This document shows positions 33,893 to 41,838 of a stretch of 64,000 nt of DNA, in pieces. Source of the stretch: Bacteroidota bacterium. Lineage in GTDB: Bacteria; Bacteroidota; Bacteroidia; Cytophagales; Cyclobacteriaceae. The DNA lies in the NCBI GenBank assembly GCA_023417065.1, contig JAEZGH010000095.1:1-64000 (forward strand), given 5' to 3'. Within the stretch, counting starts at the first letter, position 1. Each line of letters starts with the position of its first letter. The notes beneath the pieces are model-generated. The model was not told the origin of the DNA. It made no database searches and saw only the letters and a program-made list of their open reading frames with translations. A program made the position numbers and the translations under genes.

Positions 33893-35058
33893 GGATTGTT
33901 GAAGTAACGACACCGGATCAGGCGCGGGAGTTCCTGATGCTGCCGGTCCGGCTATACCGGAACGAGCCCAATTGGATACGGCCACTTGACAAGGATATTG
34001 AGAATGTTTTCGATCCGGAACGCAATAAAGCCTTTCGCAACGGCGTGTGTACCCGTTGGATCCTTTTGGATGACAAAGGACAGACAATAGGCCGCGTGGC
34101 TGCTTTCGTAAACCAAAAAACGGTGCACAAAGGCAACGACCAGCCTACTGGCGGAATGGGCTTTTTTGAATGTATTCAGGATAAAGATGCTGCATTCAAA
34201 CTGTTTGACCAATGCAAGGCCTGGCTCGCCGAGCGCGGAATGGAAGCAATGGACGGCCCGATAAACTTTGGCAGCAGGGATCGCTGGTGGGGTCTTCTCG
34301 TCGACGGCTACGACCGCGAACCAAATTATCAATGTAATTATAATTTCCCCTATTACCGCGACTTCTTCGAAGCATACGGGTTTCAGGTTTACTTCTACCA
34401 ACTGACTTTCGCCAGAAAGGTAAAGGATCCACTCCATCCCCGACTTGCCGAGAAGGCGGCCATCATCGCCAGAAATCCTGATTATCAATTCCGGTACCTT
34501 TCAAAGGAAGAGCTTCCCAGGCTTCCAGAATACCTGCATCACGTGTATAACAAGGCCTGGGGTAACCGTTCGGAAAACCCTGAAATCACGTTGCAGCAAG
34601 CCCGAATAATGGTGAAGCAGATGAAACCTATTATGGATCGCCGTTTGTTATTCTTCGGATTCTATCGAGACGAACCAGTGAGTTTCTTTTTGTCACTTCC
34701 CGAAATCAATCAAATATTCAAGCACGTAAATGGCGCCCTTGACTGGAAAGGTAAGTTGATCGCCCTTTGGCATACGCTGCGGAAAACAAACCGGAAAGCG
34801 TTCGGAATTCTTTTTGGCATCGTACCCGAGCACCAGGGTAAGGGGGTCGATGGAGCGATGATTGAAAATGCAAGGGTGATCTTTCAGGAGGAATACGACC
34901 GCTACGACGAATATGAAATGAACTGGATCGGAGACTTTAACCCGAAGATGATCAACGTTGTTCAACAGGTCGGCGGTTTCGTCTCCAAAAAGCACGCAAC
35001 CTATAGAAAGCTGTTCGATCCTTCAAAGCCATTTAAACGTGCACCCATTTTGAATTGA
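33889..35058 (+). CDS. GNAT-fold acetyltransferase-like protein (YghO-like), conserved in Bacteroidota
   Basis: The 389 aa soluble protein starts on the ATGA overlap with the kinase gene. It has the pattern of a large GNAT-like family related to E. coli YghO: FLMLPVRLYRNEPNWIRPL near the start, IGRVAAFVNQ (about 66-75), DGPINFGSRDRWWGLLVDGY (about 120-139) and, near the C-terminus, FGILFGIVPEHQGKGVDGAM, which resembles the acyl-CoA loop (V.PE.QGKG). The substrate is not known. Operon position with a histidine kinase and a VTT membrane protein gives no clear hint. Confidence 0.78.
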   Translation: MRIVEVTTPDQAREFLMLPVRLYRNEPNWIRPLDKDIENVFDPERNKAFRNGVCTRWILLDDKGQTIGRVAAFVNQKTVHKGNDQPTGGMGFFECIQDKDAAFKLFDQCKAWLAERGMEAMDGPINFGSRDRWWGLLVDGYDREPNYQCNYNFPYYRDFFEAYGFQVYFYQLTFARKVKDPLHPRLAEKAAIIARNPDYQFRYLSKEELPRLPEYLHHVYNKAWGNRSENPEITLQQARIMVKQMKPIMDRRLLFFGFYRDEPVSFFLSLPEINQIFKHVNGALDWKGKLIALWHTLRKTNRKAFGILFGIVPEHQGKGVDGAMIENARVIFQEEYDRYDEYEMNWIGDFNPKMINVVQQVGGFVSKKHATYRKLFDPSKPFKRAPILN

Positions 35059-35060
35059 TT

Positions 35061-35657
35061 ATGGAACAGGAGCCGGAGCAGGAGTCGAGGACGCGCTTTT
35101 TTGTCAAGAACCTTGTTCGGGGGTTGATCTGGCTCGGCGTTATCCTTGTCCTGTTTATGCTGCTATCGGATTTCATAGTTGAAAACTTTGAGCGGCACAT
35201 CAATCTCCTCAAACACGAACCAATCATCCTGTTTGCCATTTTCTTCGTTTCAGAGGTCGTATTCGGGATCATCCCTCCGGTGTTATTCATGTCAACCTGG
35301 AAGTTGCTGGTAGGAGTAACGCTATCGCAATACGTGTCATACTTGTCGATTCTCGCGGTGATTTCCATGGTATGCGGTGTTATCGGTTTCTACATCGGCA
35401 AGTTCTTTTCTCAGACTGCCTTCTACCGGCGGATCGAGGAACGGTATCTGCTCCAGTACAACAAGCAATTGAAACGGTTTGGGGTGTTCCTGGTCGTCGT
35501 AGGGGCGGTAACGCCATTACCCTTCTCAGGCACTTGTATGCTGGCGGGATCGGTGCATATCCCGTTGCGCCACTTCCTTTTTGCCTGTTCAACCCGTGTG
35601 TTCTATTATCTCATCTATGGGTGGGTTGCGTGGTCATTTCCGGGATTGTTCTCATAA
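35061..35657 (+). CDS. VTT-domain (DedA/YqaA-like) membrane protein
   Basis: The 198 aa protein has an acidic N-terminus and about five hydrophobic segments. The VTT/SNARE-associated pattern is visible in FGIIPPVLFMSTWKL and especially GAVTPLPFSGTCMLAGSVHI, which resembles the YqaA group. DedA-like proteins act in lipid or ion transport across the inner membrane. A TTG at 35055 gives two more residues; ATG 35061 is preferred. It starts 2 bp after the upstream stop, so it belongs to the kinase-acetyltransferase transcript. Confidence 0.8.
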   Translation: MEQEPEQESRTRFFVKNLVRGLIWLGVILVLFMLLSDFIVENFERHINLLKHEPIILFAIFFVSEVVFGIIPPVLFMSTWKLLVGVTLSQYVSYLSILAVISMVCGVIGFYIGKFFSQTAFYRRIEERYLLQYNKQLKRFGVFLVVVGAVTPLPFSGTCMLAGSVHIPLRHFLFACSTRVFYYLIYGWVAWSFPGLFS

Positions 35658-35699
35658 CATCTTCCGAAAGAATGTGTTAATACCTAAGTTCGCATCTCA

Positions 35700-36710
35700 A
35701 TGAAAAATAAGACTGCTGTTCTGCTCATAAATCTGGGTACACCCGACAGTCCCTCTGTAAGTGACGTCAGGTCGTATTTGTCCCAATTCCTCAATGATCC
35801 GCGGGTAATAGATATACCATGGCTTTTCAGAAAGATTCTGGTTAATCTGATCATAGTACCGTTCCGCGCGCCAAAGTCGGCCAAGGTGTACCAGCAGCTT
35901 TGGACTGAAAACGGCTCACCTCTGTTGTTTCATAGCGAGAAGGCACGCGACCTGTTGCAGGAACAACTTGGCGACACGCATGATGTGTACCTTGCGATGC
36001 GTTATAAGAATCCCTCCATTCCGGATGTTCTCGAGCAGATTCGAAAGAAGAATTATCGCCGCATTGTGGTTCTGCCCATGTTTCCGCAATATGCTTCGGC
36101 GACGACAGGTTCCGCCAATGACGAGGTGATGCGCGTGCTGAGAAAGTGGTGGGTCATCCCCGAAGTACGGATGATCAGCCAGTATTACGATCACCCCTTG
36201 TATCTCGACGCCTTTGCAGACCGTGCGCGGAAATATAACATCGACGAGTACCAGCACGTGTTGTTTTCTTACCACGGCCTTCCTGAGAGACAGGTTGACA
36301 AAGTTTACGACGATGGGGTCTGCGCGGATCACAATTGCGAATCTGAAATCACCGAAGAGAACAAGTTCTGCTATAAAGCGACGTGTTACGCAACCAGCAG
36401 GCTACTCGCCGAAAGGCTCGGCATACCCGCCGAGAAGTATACGGTGTGTTTTCAGTCGCGCCTGGATAAGAAATGGCTGACACCATTCTCCGACGCGGTC
36501 GTAGAAGATTGCGCCCGCAAAGGGATGAAAAAGATTCTGGTCCTCTCACCTGCGTTCACAGCGGATTGCCTGGAGACTATCATCGAAATCGGTGAAGAAT
36601 ACCAGGAGCTGTTCCATAGCCTGGGTGGTGAAAAGGTCCAGCTTGTAGAAAGCCTCAACGACCACCCCTTATGGATCCAGTGTATGAAAGATATTGTTCT
36701 TTCTTCCTGA
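35700..36710 (+). CDS. hemH: Ferrochelatase
   Basis: The 336 aa enzyme inserts Fe2+ into protoporphyrin at the end of haem synthesis. Visible features are AVLLINLGTPDSPSVSDVRS at the N-terminus, FLNDPRVIDIP, the catalytic His in LFSYHGLPERQ, CYATSRLLAERLG, VCFQSRLDKKWLTPF and the Glu-rich SPAFTADCLETIIEIGEEY. Several Cys around residues 200-230 (CADHNCES, KFCYKATCY) could bind a metal centre, as in some bacterial ferrochelatases; that is uncertain. It follows the VTT gene by 42 bp. It converges on the secreted protein gene with only 4 bp between. Confidence 0.96.
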   Translation: MKNKTAVLLINLGTPDSPSVSDVRSYLSQFLNDPRVIDIPWLFRKILVNLIIVPFRAPKSAKVYQQLWTENGSPLLFHSEKARDLLQEQLGDTHDVYLAMRYKNPSIPDVLEQIRKKNYRRIVVLPMFPQYASATTGSANDEVMRVLRKWWVIPEVRMISQYYDHPLYLDAFADRARKYNIDEYQHVLFSYHGLPERQVDKVYDDGVCADHNCESEITEENKFCYKATCYATSRLLAERLGIPAEKYTVCFQSRLDKKWLTPFSDAVVEDCARKGMKKILVLSPAFTADCLETIIEIGEEYQELFHSLGGEKVQLVESLNDHPLWIQCMKDIVLSS

Positions 36711-36714
36711 GAGA

Positions 36715-37293
36715 TCAGTAATTTCTCACGTAGAGAAAAACATCCTTCATCATGTTCTTGGTGAATGCAAAGGATAGGCCTTTGTCTACGAATGACTTCT
36801 CCGGATCGGCAGCGGGAAATGATGCAGCATTTGGAACGCTAAGCCCCCAGGATCCTGAGGGTGTCAATTCTCCGGGTACAATAAGGACCACGTGACCGAG
36901 GCCGCTTTCGTTCATGTAAACCGCTATGACGGCCTTTTTTGCGTTGGCCTGTTTTTGAGCTTCTTCCAACGCACCTTGTTCAAATGATCTGCCCAACAGC
37001 GTCCACTTATCGTTGCCGCGTACTAAGGAGGAAATTTCAGATGACCTCAGGTAGCGTTTCTCCTTTGCCGAATAGAAATCATTAACGTTGTAAACCTTCT
37101 GAAGGGATTGTCCAACGTAATTGCTACACGCACCGGAATCCTTGCAGTTGATGAATTCCTCAAGTGCTTCATTCAGCTCCTTTTTCCATTGGCTGTTGAT
37201 CGTCTGTCCACAGACTTCTGCAACACCTCCCGGAGCAATCACAAAGAGAAGAATTACAAGGTGTAGAGGGGTCTTGCGAATACATTGTTTCAT
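36715..37293 (-). CDS. Secreted protein with a possible NlpC/P60- or CHAP-like Cys-His centre
   Basis: The 192 aa protein has a signal peptide (HLVILLFVIAPGGVAEVCG, ending near residue 29). The mature part has Cys56 in GACSNYVGQSLQKVY, which looks like the start of the catalytic helix of papain-like wall hydrolases, and His134 in GLGHVVLIVPGE, which looks like their GHV strand. Asn155 in SVPNAASF could be the third residue. Hence it may be a periplasmic or secreted peptidoglycan amidase. I do not recognise a named family, and the active site is inferred. TAAATTTC at 37319-37326 (one mismatch) is a possible -7 box. Confidence 0.6.
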   Translation of the reverse strand: MKQCIRKTPLHLVILLFVIAPGGVAEVCGQTINSQWKKELNEALEEFINCKDSGACSNYVGQSLQKVYNVNDFYSAKEKRYLRSSEISSLVRGNDKWTLLGRSFEQGALEEAQKQANAKKAVIAVYMNESGLGHVVLIVPGELTPSGSWGLSVPNAASFPAADPEKSFVDKGLSFAFTKNMMKDVFLYVRNY

Positions 37294-37413
37294 AATCAGC
37301 GCCTGAATTTTCGAAGCTGAAATTTAGTCCCACAACGGCTCGCAAATCATCCAAGGGCACATATTAGATGTTGGACGTAAGTTTTTTTGGAAACGAAAGT
37401 GATTTGAAATAGT

Positions 37414-37433
37414 GGAAAACCTGATTTATCAGG
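37414..37433 (-). terminator. Weak terminator after the DUF2721 gene
   Basis: On the - strand, CCTGA-TAAA-TCAGG (37433-37420) is followed by TTTTCC. The stem is short (5 bp) but sits 13 bp after the DUF2721 stop. Confidence 0.45.
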
Positions 37434-37446
37434 GTAAAGGAGGATG

Positions 37447-37860
37447 TTATTCGTGCTCCATATCCCGCAACTCGATTTCGAGCGCCTTCGTACTGATCAT
37501 AATTTCCTGCAGCGATAGCATCAGGCTAAACAACAGCGATACGAGGCTCAAGCCGAAAATTACAACTGCTGCAGTATTGTACTCAAGGTAAAACCCCAGC
37601 ATGGACAACACGCAGAAGAAGAAGCTCACGATACCCGCAGCCTGCATTTGTTTCACAAGGAGGAGTCGCTTTCGCAGGTTTTTGATTTGATCCTTGATCA
37701 CTTCCTGCTCTTCGTGAACCTGCTTATATTTCGTGTGAAGGTTGCGGATGAGGCTCGCCAGTCCAAGAAACCTGTTAGTATACGCGAGCATCAGCAACGT
37801 GATTGCCGGAAAAAGCAGCGCAGGAGTATTGATTGAAATCTGAGTAATGCTTGGCGTCAT
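37447..37860 (-). CDS. DUF2721 membrane protein
   Basis: The 137 aa protein matches the DUF2721 pattern: ISINTPALLFPAITLLMLAY followed by TNRFLGLASLIRNLH at the N-terminus, a central charged coiled coil (KQVHEEQEVIKDQIKNLRKR) and two C-terminal hydrophobic segments (AAGIVSFFFCVLSMLGFYLE, AAVVIFGLSLVSLLFSLML). The family is widespread and its function is unknown. A perfect -7 box lies 4 nt before the ATG, so a leaderless message is likely. Confidence 0.88.
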   Translation of the reverse strand: MTPSITQISINTPALLFPAITLLMLAYTNRFLGLASLIRNLHTKYKQVHEEQEVIKDQIKNLRKRLLLVKQMQAAGIVSFFFCVLSMLGFYLEYNTAAVVIFGLSLVSLLFSLMLSLQEIMISTKALEIELRDMEHE

Positions 37861-37864
37861 GTTG

Positions 37865-37872
37865 CAAATCTA
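37865..37872 (-). promoter_or_regulatory. -7 box TAGATTTG of the DUF2721 gene
   Basis: Exact TAnnTTTG on the - strand, followed by CAAC and then the ATG at 37860. The predicted transcription start falls at the start codon. Confidence 0.6.
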
Positions 37873-37927
37873 GCTAGTGGCCGCGAAAGTCCGTTGTCAT
37901 TTGACGATAAACAAGACTGGACAGCTC

Positions 37928-38461
37928 CTACCCTAATGCATTGATAGCATCGATGGCCTTTTGTCGCCTCGCGTCCCGATCACCCCGTATCTCTACGAAG
38001 GGTACCGGTTGGTTTCTCAGTTCGTTCAAATAGATCTCATAAAGTTCGTTGCGCTTGTCAGGATGCTCGCGCTGAGGGTCGTCTTCCCAGGGGACGTCAA
38101 CATAGGTTAGCAGGTAGAGGTCGTACGAACGATTCTTGATCTGATCCAGGATTTCGGGGGCACATTCACCATATTTGAACTCACTCCAGATTTTGATCAC
38201 ATAAAGGTTCGTATCACAAATCAGAAGTCCCTTAGCGGTCCTTGCGAATTCATCTTCTATGCGGAGCTGACCGTTGGCAATGGTAATCAGATCATCCTGA
38301 TTGTACGGCCGCACCAGGTTATTCAGGTATCCGCGGGCATACTCGGGTACATATTCCGTATCGTAATGGGACGCCAGAAATTCAGACAAGTCGGTTTTCC
38401 CGGTGCATTCCGGGCCGATAACCACAATTCGTTTGACGCTGTTTGCCGGTGTATCAATCAT
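37928..38461 (-). CDS. NadR C-terminal-like kinase (P-loop ATPase)
   Basis: From ATG 38461 the product is 177 aa. The P-loop is VVIGPECTGKTDLSEFLA, followed by VPEYARGYL and LICDTNLYVIKIWSEFKYG, then DVPWEDDPQREHP. This set matches the ribosylnicotinamide kinase part of NadR/the AAA_28 family, which phosphorylates nicotinamide riboside in NAD salvage. No NMN adenylyltransferase or DNA-binding part is fused. The open frame continues to 38530, but the conserved part starts just after Met 38461. It stands alone between DUF2721 and the divergent amine oxidase. Confidence 0.85.
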   Translation of the reverse strand: MIDTPANSVKRIVVIGPECTGKTDLSEFLASHYDTEYVPEYARGYLNNLVRPYNQDDLITIANGQLRIEDEFARTAKGLLICDTNLYVIKIWSEFKYGECAPEILDQIKNRSYDLYLLTYVDVPWEDDPQREHPDKRNELYEIYLNELRNQPVPFVEIRGDRDARRQKAIDAINALG

Positions 38462-38637
38462 AGGGCTAAGTTGCGGAATAGGCCTCCTAAACCAAAGTTT
38501 TGACCTTGAAAAGTACAGGCCGACCGGCATATCCGGCCATGTATCGGCTTATTTCCTGAGTTCGGCTGGGTAAATTGAATATGGCGGTTACCCTCAATCG
38601 CCTTTTCAATATCAATAAGTACCTAAATCTCTGGCCT

Positions 38638-40098
38638 ATGAGACGTAGAAATGCCCTTAAAAAACTTGGTGCTGGTCTGTCTGCAGGCTTTGTGCTGCCC
38701 TGGCTGGCATCCTGTACAAGCGAAGAGCCAGCCCCCAGGGCAGGCTATAAAGGTACCGTGGCGGTGATCGGCGGGGGTGCTGCCGGGCTTTTTGCTGCCG
38801 ACTATTTGCTTTCAAAAGGTATTAATGTAATAGTTTACGAGGCTTCAAACCGAATCGGAGGCCGTGTCCGCACGCTGAGACCTCAGGATCGAAGCGGAAA
38901 TGGACTCTGGTTCAACGAACAGTCAAAGTTCAGCGCTGATTTCCCGCTGGAATTGGGAGCCGACCGGATATATGGCGACGACTCCGTCCTTGCGCGCTTC
39001 GTGCGTAACCAGAAGTTCACTACGATGCCGCTCGAGGGTGAAGCTGAGAACCTGTACTGGGTTGCCGATAACCTGTTCCCGACCGACGACGCCCTCGCAT
39101 ATCACGAATTCCAGCAGGCCTACGACTTTCTGCAGAATATCGTCGCAAGGGGCGAAACCGGCCTCACCGTTCAGGATGCCATTGCCGCCAATGGAATTCC
39201 GGCATCCATGATGTCGATGCTTCATGGAAGGATCGGCAATCGCATGGGAACCTCCAACAACCGGATAGGAATTGAAGGTTTCTCCGAAGAATTGATGCTC
39301 CGGAAACGCAGCGACAAGAACCTGATCCTCGCCAAAACATCCATGGCAGATGTGCTGATCGAAGGCTACATCCGCGCTGCCCAGAAGACCCAACTGAACA
39401 CAATAATCAGAAATATCAACTACGAAGGGGACCGAATCGTACTCTCCGGAGAAGCCGACTCACAGCCATTTACTACCGAAGTTGATAAGGTCATTGTAAC
39501 CGTTCCGGTGTCTATTCTGAAAGCCGGAGATATCACGTTTACTCCCGCGCTGCCGTCAACAAAACAAACCGCGCTCTCGCTTATCGGTATGGATAGCACG
39601 ATGCGGGTCGTGATCGACTTCAAGAGAAACTTCTGGGGTAGTGGATTCAAGAACATTTTCGGCGGCGACATTCCTGAGTACTTCAATGCCGGAGAGGGTC
39701 GCAGCGAGGTGGCGAGAGCATTGCAGATGACGATATCCGGTGAGAAAGCGGAAATGTTATCGAATCTCGGGTACGACGCGATTCCCGCAATCCTGGAAGA
39801 ATTGGATCTCATGTTTGACAATCAGGCCTCCCGCGATGCCCGGGTAGACGCCGTAAACGCGCAGTATGTTGCTGCCATTCAGGACTGGGGTAAGGAACCG
39901 TTTATCAAGGGAAGTATGTCATATCTGAAACCCGGAGGAACGGTTGAACATCGCAGGGAATTGTCGCGACCCCTTCTCAATAAAGTGTTCTTTGCGGGCG
40001 AGGCGACGGATTTCACCGGTGAAGCTGGTACCGTCAATGGTGCGCTTCAATCGGCGGAAAGAGCCGGTCGCGAAATTCTTGAAGTGATCGCTGGATAG
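38638..40098 (+). CDS. FAD-dependent amine oxidase, Tat-exported lipoprotein
   Basis: From ATG 38638 the product is 486 aa. The N-terminus MRRRNALKKLGAGLSAGFVL has a twin-arginine pattern, and WLASC gives a lipobox. The FAD-binding fold starts with VAVIGGGAAGLFAADYLL and VYEASNRIGGRVR. The C-terminus FFAGEATDFTGEAGTVNGAL with SAERAG is the second FAD motif of the flavin monoamine oxidase family. A folded flavoprotein exported by Tat and anchored by lipid is plausible. The substrate (amine, amino acid or other) is unknown. An in-frame ATG at 38575 would put 21 residues before the Tat motif, which is less likely. Confidence 0.88.
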   Translation: MRRRNALKKLGAGLSAGFVLPWLASCTSEEPAPRAGYKGTVAVIGGGAAGLFAADYLLSKGINVIVYEASNRIGGRVRTLRPQDRSGNGLWFNEQSKFSADFPLELGADRIYGDDSVLARFVRNQKFTTMPLEGEAENLYWVADNLFPTDDALAYHEFQQAYDFLQNIVARGETGLTVQDAIAANGIPASMMSMLHGRIGNRMGTSNNRIGIEGFSEELMLRKRSDKNLILAKTSMADVLIEGYIRAAQKTQLNTIIRNINYEGDRIVLSGEADSQPFTTEVDKVIVTVPVSILKAGDITFTPALPSTKQTALSLIGMDSTMRVVIDFKRNFWGSGFKNIFGGDIPEYFNAGEGRSEVARALQMTISGEKAEMLSNLGYDAIPAILEELDLMFDNQASRDARVDAVNAQYVAAIQDWGKEPFIKGSMSYLKPGGTVEHRRELSRPLLNKVFFAGEATDFTGEAGTVNGALQSAERAGREILEVIAG

Positions 40099-40101
40099 CC
40101 A

Positions 40102-40890
40102 TCAGAAGAAGAAGACTTCGCGAACGAGGATATATATCCCCGTGGCCAGAACGAACCATCCGAAGCCGTGGCGCAGTCGTGCTGCTGAAAGCCGCGAGGA
40201 AAGTCTGTGACCGATAAAAATCCCCGCTATCGCGAGCGCGGTAATGCTCAGCAGGAATGACCAGTCAATGTCAAGGTTGAGCACATCGCCGAGGAATCCC
40301 ATCAGCGCATTCACTGCAATGATGAACAATGACGTACCTACCGCGGTTTTGAAAGGTAATCCGGTGAGCAACACCAGCGCAGGGATGATAAGGAATCCTC
40401 CACCCGCGCCGACAAATCCCGTCAGGAATCCGATCAGGATACCTTCAATAATCAACAAGCCTACATTGTAACGATGATCATCCGCCAGCACGCGCTGTGT
40501 GTTTCGGATCATTGTTATAGATGCTGTGATCATCAGGAAGGCAAACACGCCGAGGAGCAACATGCGTTTGCTGATCACGATGAAACCCAGGTTGGCAATG
40601 ATGTCCGGCAAGGCTGGAACAATCCATTTGCGCGTGCTGAAAATACTGAGGATGGAAGGAATGCCGAAGAGCGCTCCCGTTCGGAAATCTACAAGGTGTT
40701 CCTTGTACTTTGGAATAGCACCCACCAGGCTCGTCATGCCGACAATGAACAACGAATACGCCGAAGCCGTTACCGCGTCAAGCTTGAAGATGTACACCAG
40801 AATAGGAATAGAAAGAATTGACCCTCCTCCGCCGATAAGACCAAGAATAAGTCCGACAAAAACGGAGAATAAGTATCCTAACCATTCCAT
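40102..40890 (-). CDS. TauE/SafE-family sulfite/sulfonate exporter-like permease
   Basis: The 262 aa protein has about eight transmembrane helices. The TauE/SafE repeat motif occurs twice: GLILGLIGGGGSILSIPILV near the N-terminus and GFLTGFVGAGGGFLIIPALV near residue 160. This family exports sulfite, sulfoacetate or related anions. Substrate is not defined by sequence. It lies 39 bp after rlpA on the same strand, probably cotranscribed, and converges on the amine oxidase with 3 bp between. Confidence 0.9.
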   Translation of the reverse strand: MEWLGYLFSVFVGLILGLIGGGGSILSIPILVYIFKLDAVTASAYSLFIVGMTSLVGAIPKYKEHLVDFRTGALFGIPSILSIFSTRKWIVPALPDIIANLGFIVISKRMLLLGVFAFLMITASITMIRNTQRVLADDHRYNVGLLIIEGILIGFLTGFVGAGGGFLIIPALVLLTGLPFKTAVGTSLFIIAVNALMGFLGDVLNLDIDWSFLLSITALAIAGIFIGHRLSSRLSAARLRHGFGWFVLATGIYILVREVFFF

Positions 40891-40929
40891 TGGAACAAGT
40901 GCTCGTGGCGTCTGCGATCCCGCGCGGAA

Positions 40930-41613
40930 TTACATCCTCTTGAAATCGACGATGAATGCGTCGGGATATTTTTGTTTGATCTCGGACCGGAATTGTTCAG
41001 CCTTTTCGCGGTTGGAAAACGGACCCAGAATCAGACCGTAATATTTGATACCATTCAATACCTTCACCTGAACGGTAACTTCTTTCTTGTATGATTGCTT
41101 CAGGTTCTCGGCTAGCCTCACTAGGTTTACCAATTCCTGGTAGTTTCCGATCTGAACTCCGAAACCCGTTGGCTTCAGGCGGTTAACGCGAAGCTCATAG
41201 TATTCTTTTTCATCGACGGCCACATTGTCAATCCGGATCTCCGTCTGTTTGGTTTTTCCGTCACCCGGGTCGACTACCTCTATCCGGACATCAGCGAGGC
41301 CCTGGCTTACGAAGCGTAATTTTTCGGCGGCAGCCCGCGAAAGGTCGATGACCCGGCCTTCGACGTATGGCCCCCGGTCATTGATGACTACGATGACCGA
41401 CTCGTTATTCGCCAGGTTGGTAACCTTTACCTTTGTTCCGAAGGGAAGCGTTTTATGAGCTGCGGTGAGCTTGTTGCGTTTGTACTTCTGGCCACTGGCC
41501 GTGCGTGAGCCCTCAAATTTATCTGCGTAAAAAGATGCCTTTCCGGTTTGAACCTGTGCATATCCACCGGCCACGCAAAAAAGTATCAGAAAAAAAGAAA
41601 GAAGCTTTCTCAT
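40930..41613 (-). CDS. rlpA: RlpA-like septal ring lytic transglycosylase with SPOR domain
   Basis: The 227 aa protein has a signal peptide (MRKLLSFFLILFCVAGGYA), then a double-psi beta-barrel RlpA domain: GKASFYADKFEGSRTASGQK, AAHKTLPFGTKVKVTN, VVINDRGPYVEGRVIDLSRA. The Asp of NDRGP is the conserved active-site residue of RlpA enzymes that cut denuded glycan. A C-terminal SPOR domain (about 150-227, FGVQIGNYQEL to YYGLILGPFSNREKA) would bind denuded peptidoglycan at the septum. A promoter lies upstream at 41643-41674. Confidence 0.93.
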   Translation of the reverse strand: MRKLLSFFLILFCVAGGYAQVQTGKASFYADKFEGSRTASGQKYKRNKLTAAHKTLPFGTKVKVTNLANNESVIVVINDRGPYVEGRVIDLSRAAAEKLRFVSQGLADVRIEVVDPGDGKTKQTEIRIDNVAVDEKEYYELRVNRLKPTGFGVQIGNYQELVNLVRLAENLKQSYKKEVTVQVKVLNGIKYYGLILGPFSNREKAEQFRSEIKQKYPDAFIVDFKRM

Positions 41614-41642
41614 GGGTGTTAATAAGTTGTAGGGCCTGACTG

Positions 41643-41674
41643 CAAAAGTAAACGTTCAGTTTTAAAGCACCCAA
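41643..41674 (-). promoter_or_regulatory. Promoter of rlpA: GTTG-N21-TAC.TTTG type
   Basis: On the - strand, TTG at 41674-41672 is followed after 21 nt by TACTTTTG (41650-41643), an exact -7 box. The leader would be about 23 nt. Confidence 0.6.
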
Positions 41675-41799
41675 CATTACAGTCAAAGTGTTGTCGCGCG
41701 GACGACGGTACACCCTGCGGATGAAATTATTTTGCGAAATCTGGTTGCCGGCCCCATCAAAAACTGTTTGACTATGGTGGGAAATTCAGACCTAAGGAT

Positions 41800-41807
41800 T
41801 ACCTTTG
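41800..41807 (+). promoter_or_regulatory. -7 box TACCTTTG of guaB
   Basis: Exact TAnnTTTG, 31 nt before the guaB ATG. A TTTG at 41767-41770 is 29 nt upstream, too far to be a normal -33 element. Confidence 0.55.
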
Positions 41808-41838
41808 CCCGGCAAATAATGGATCGTAATTATTTGCC

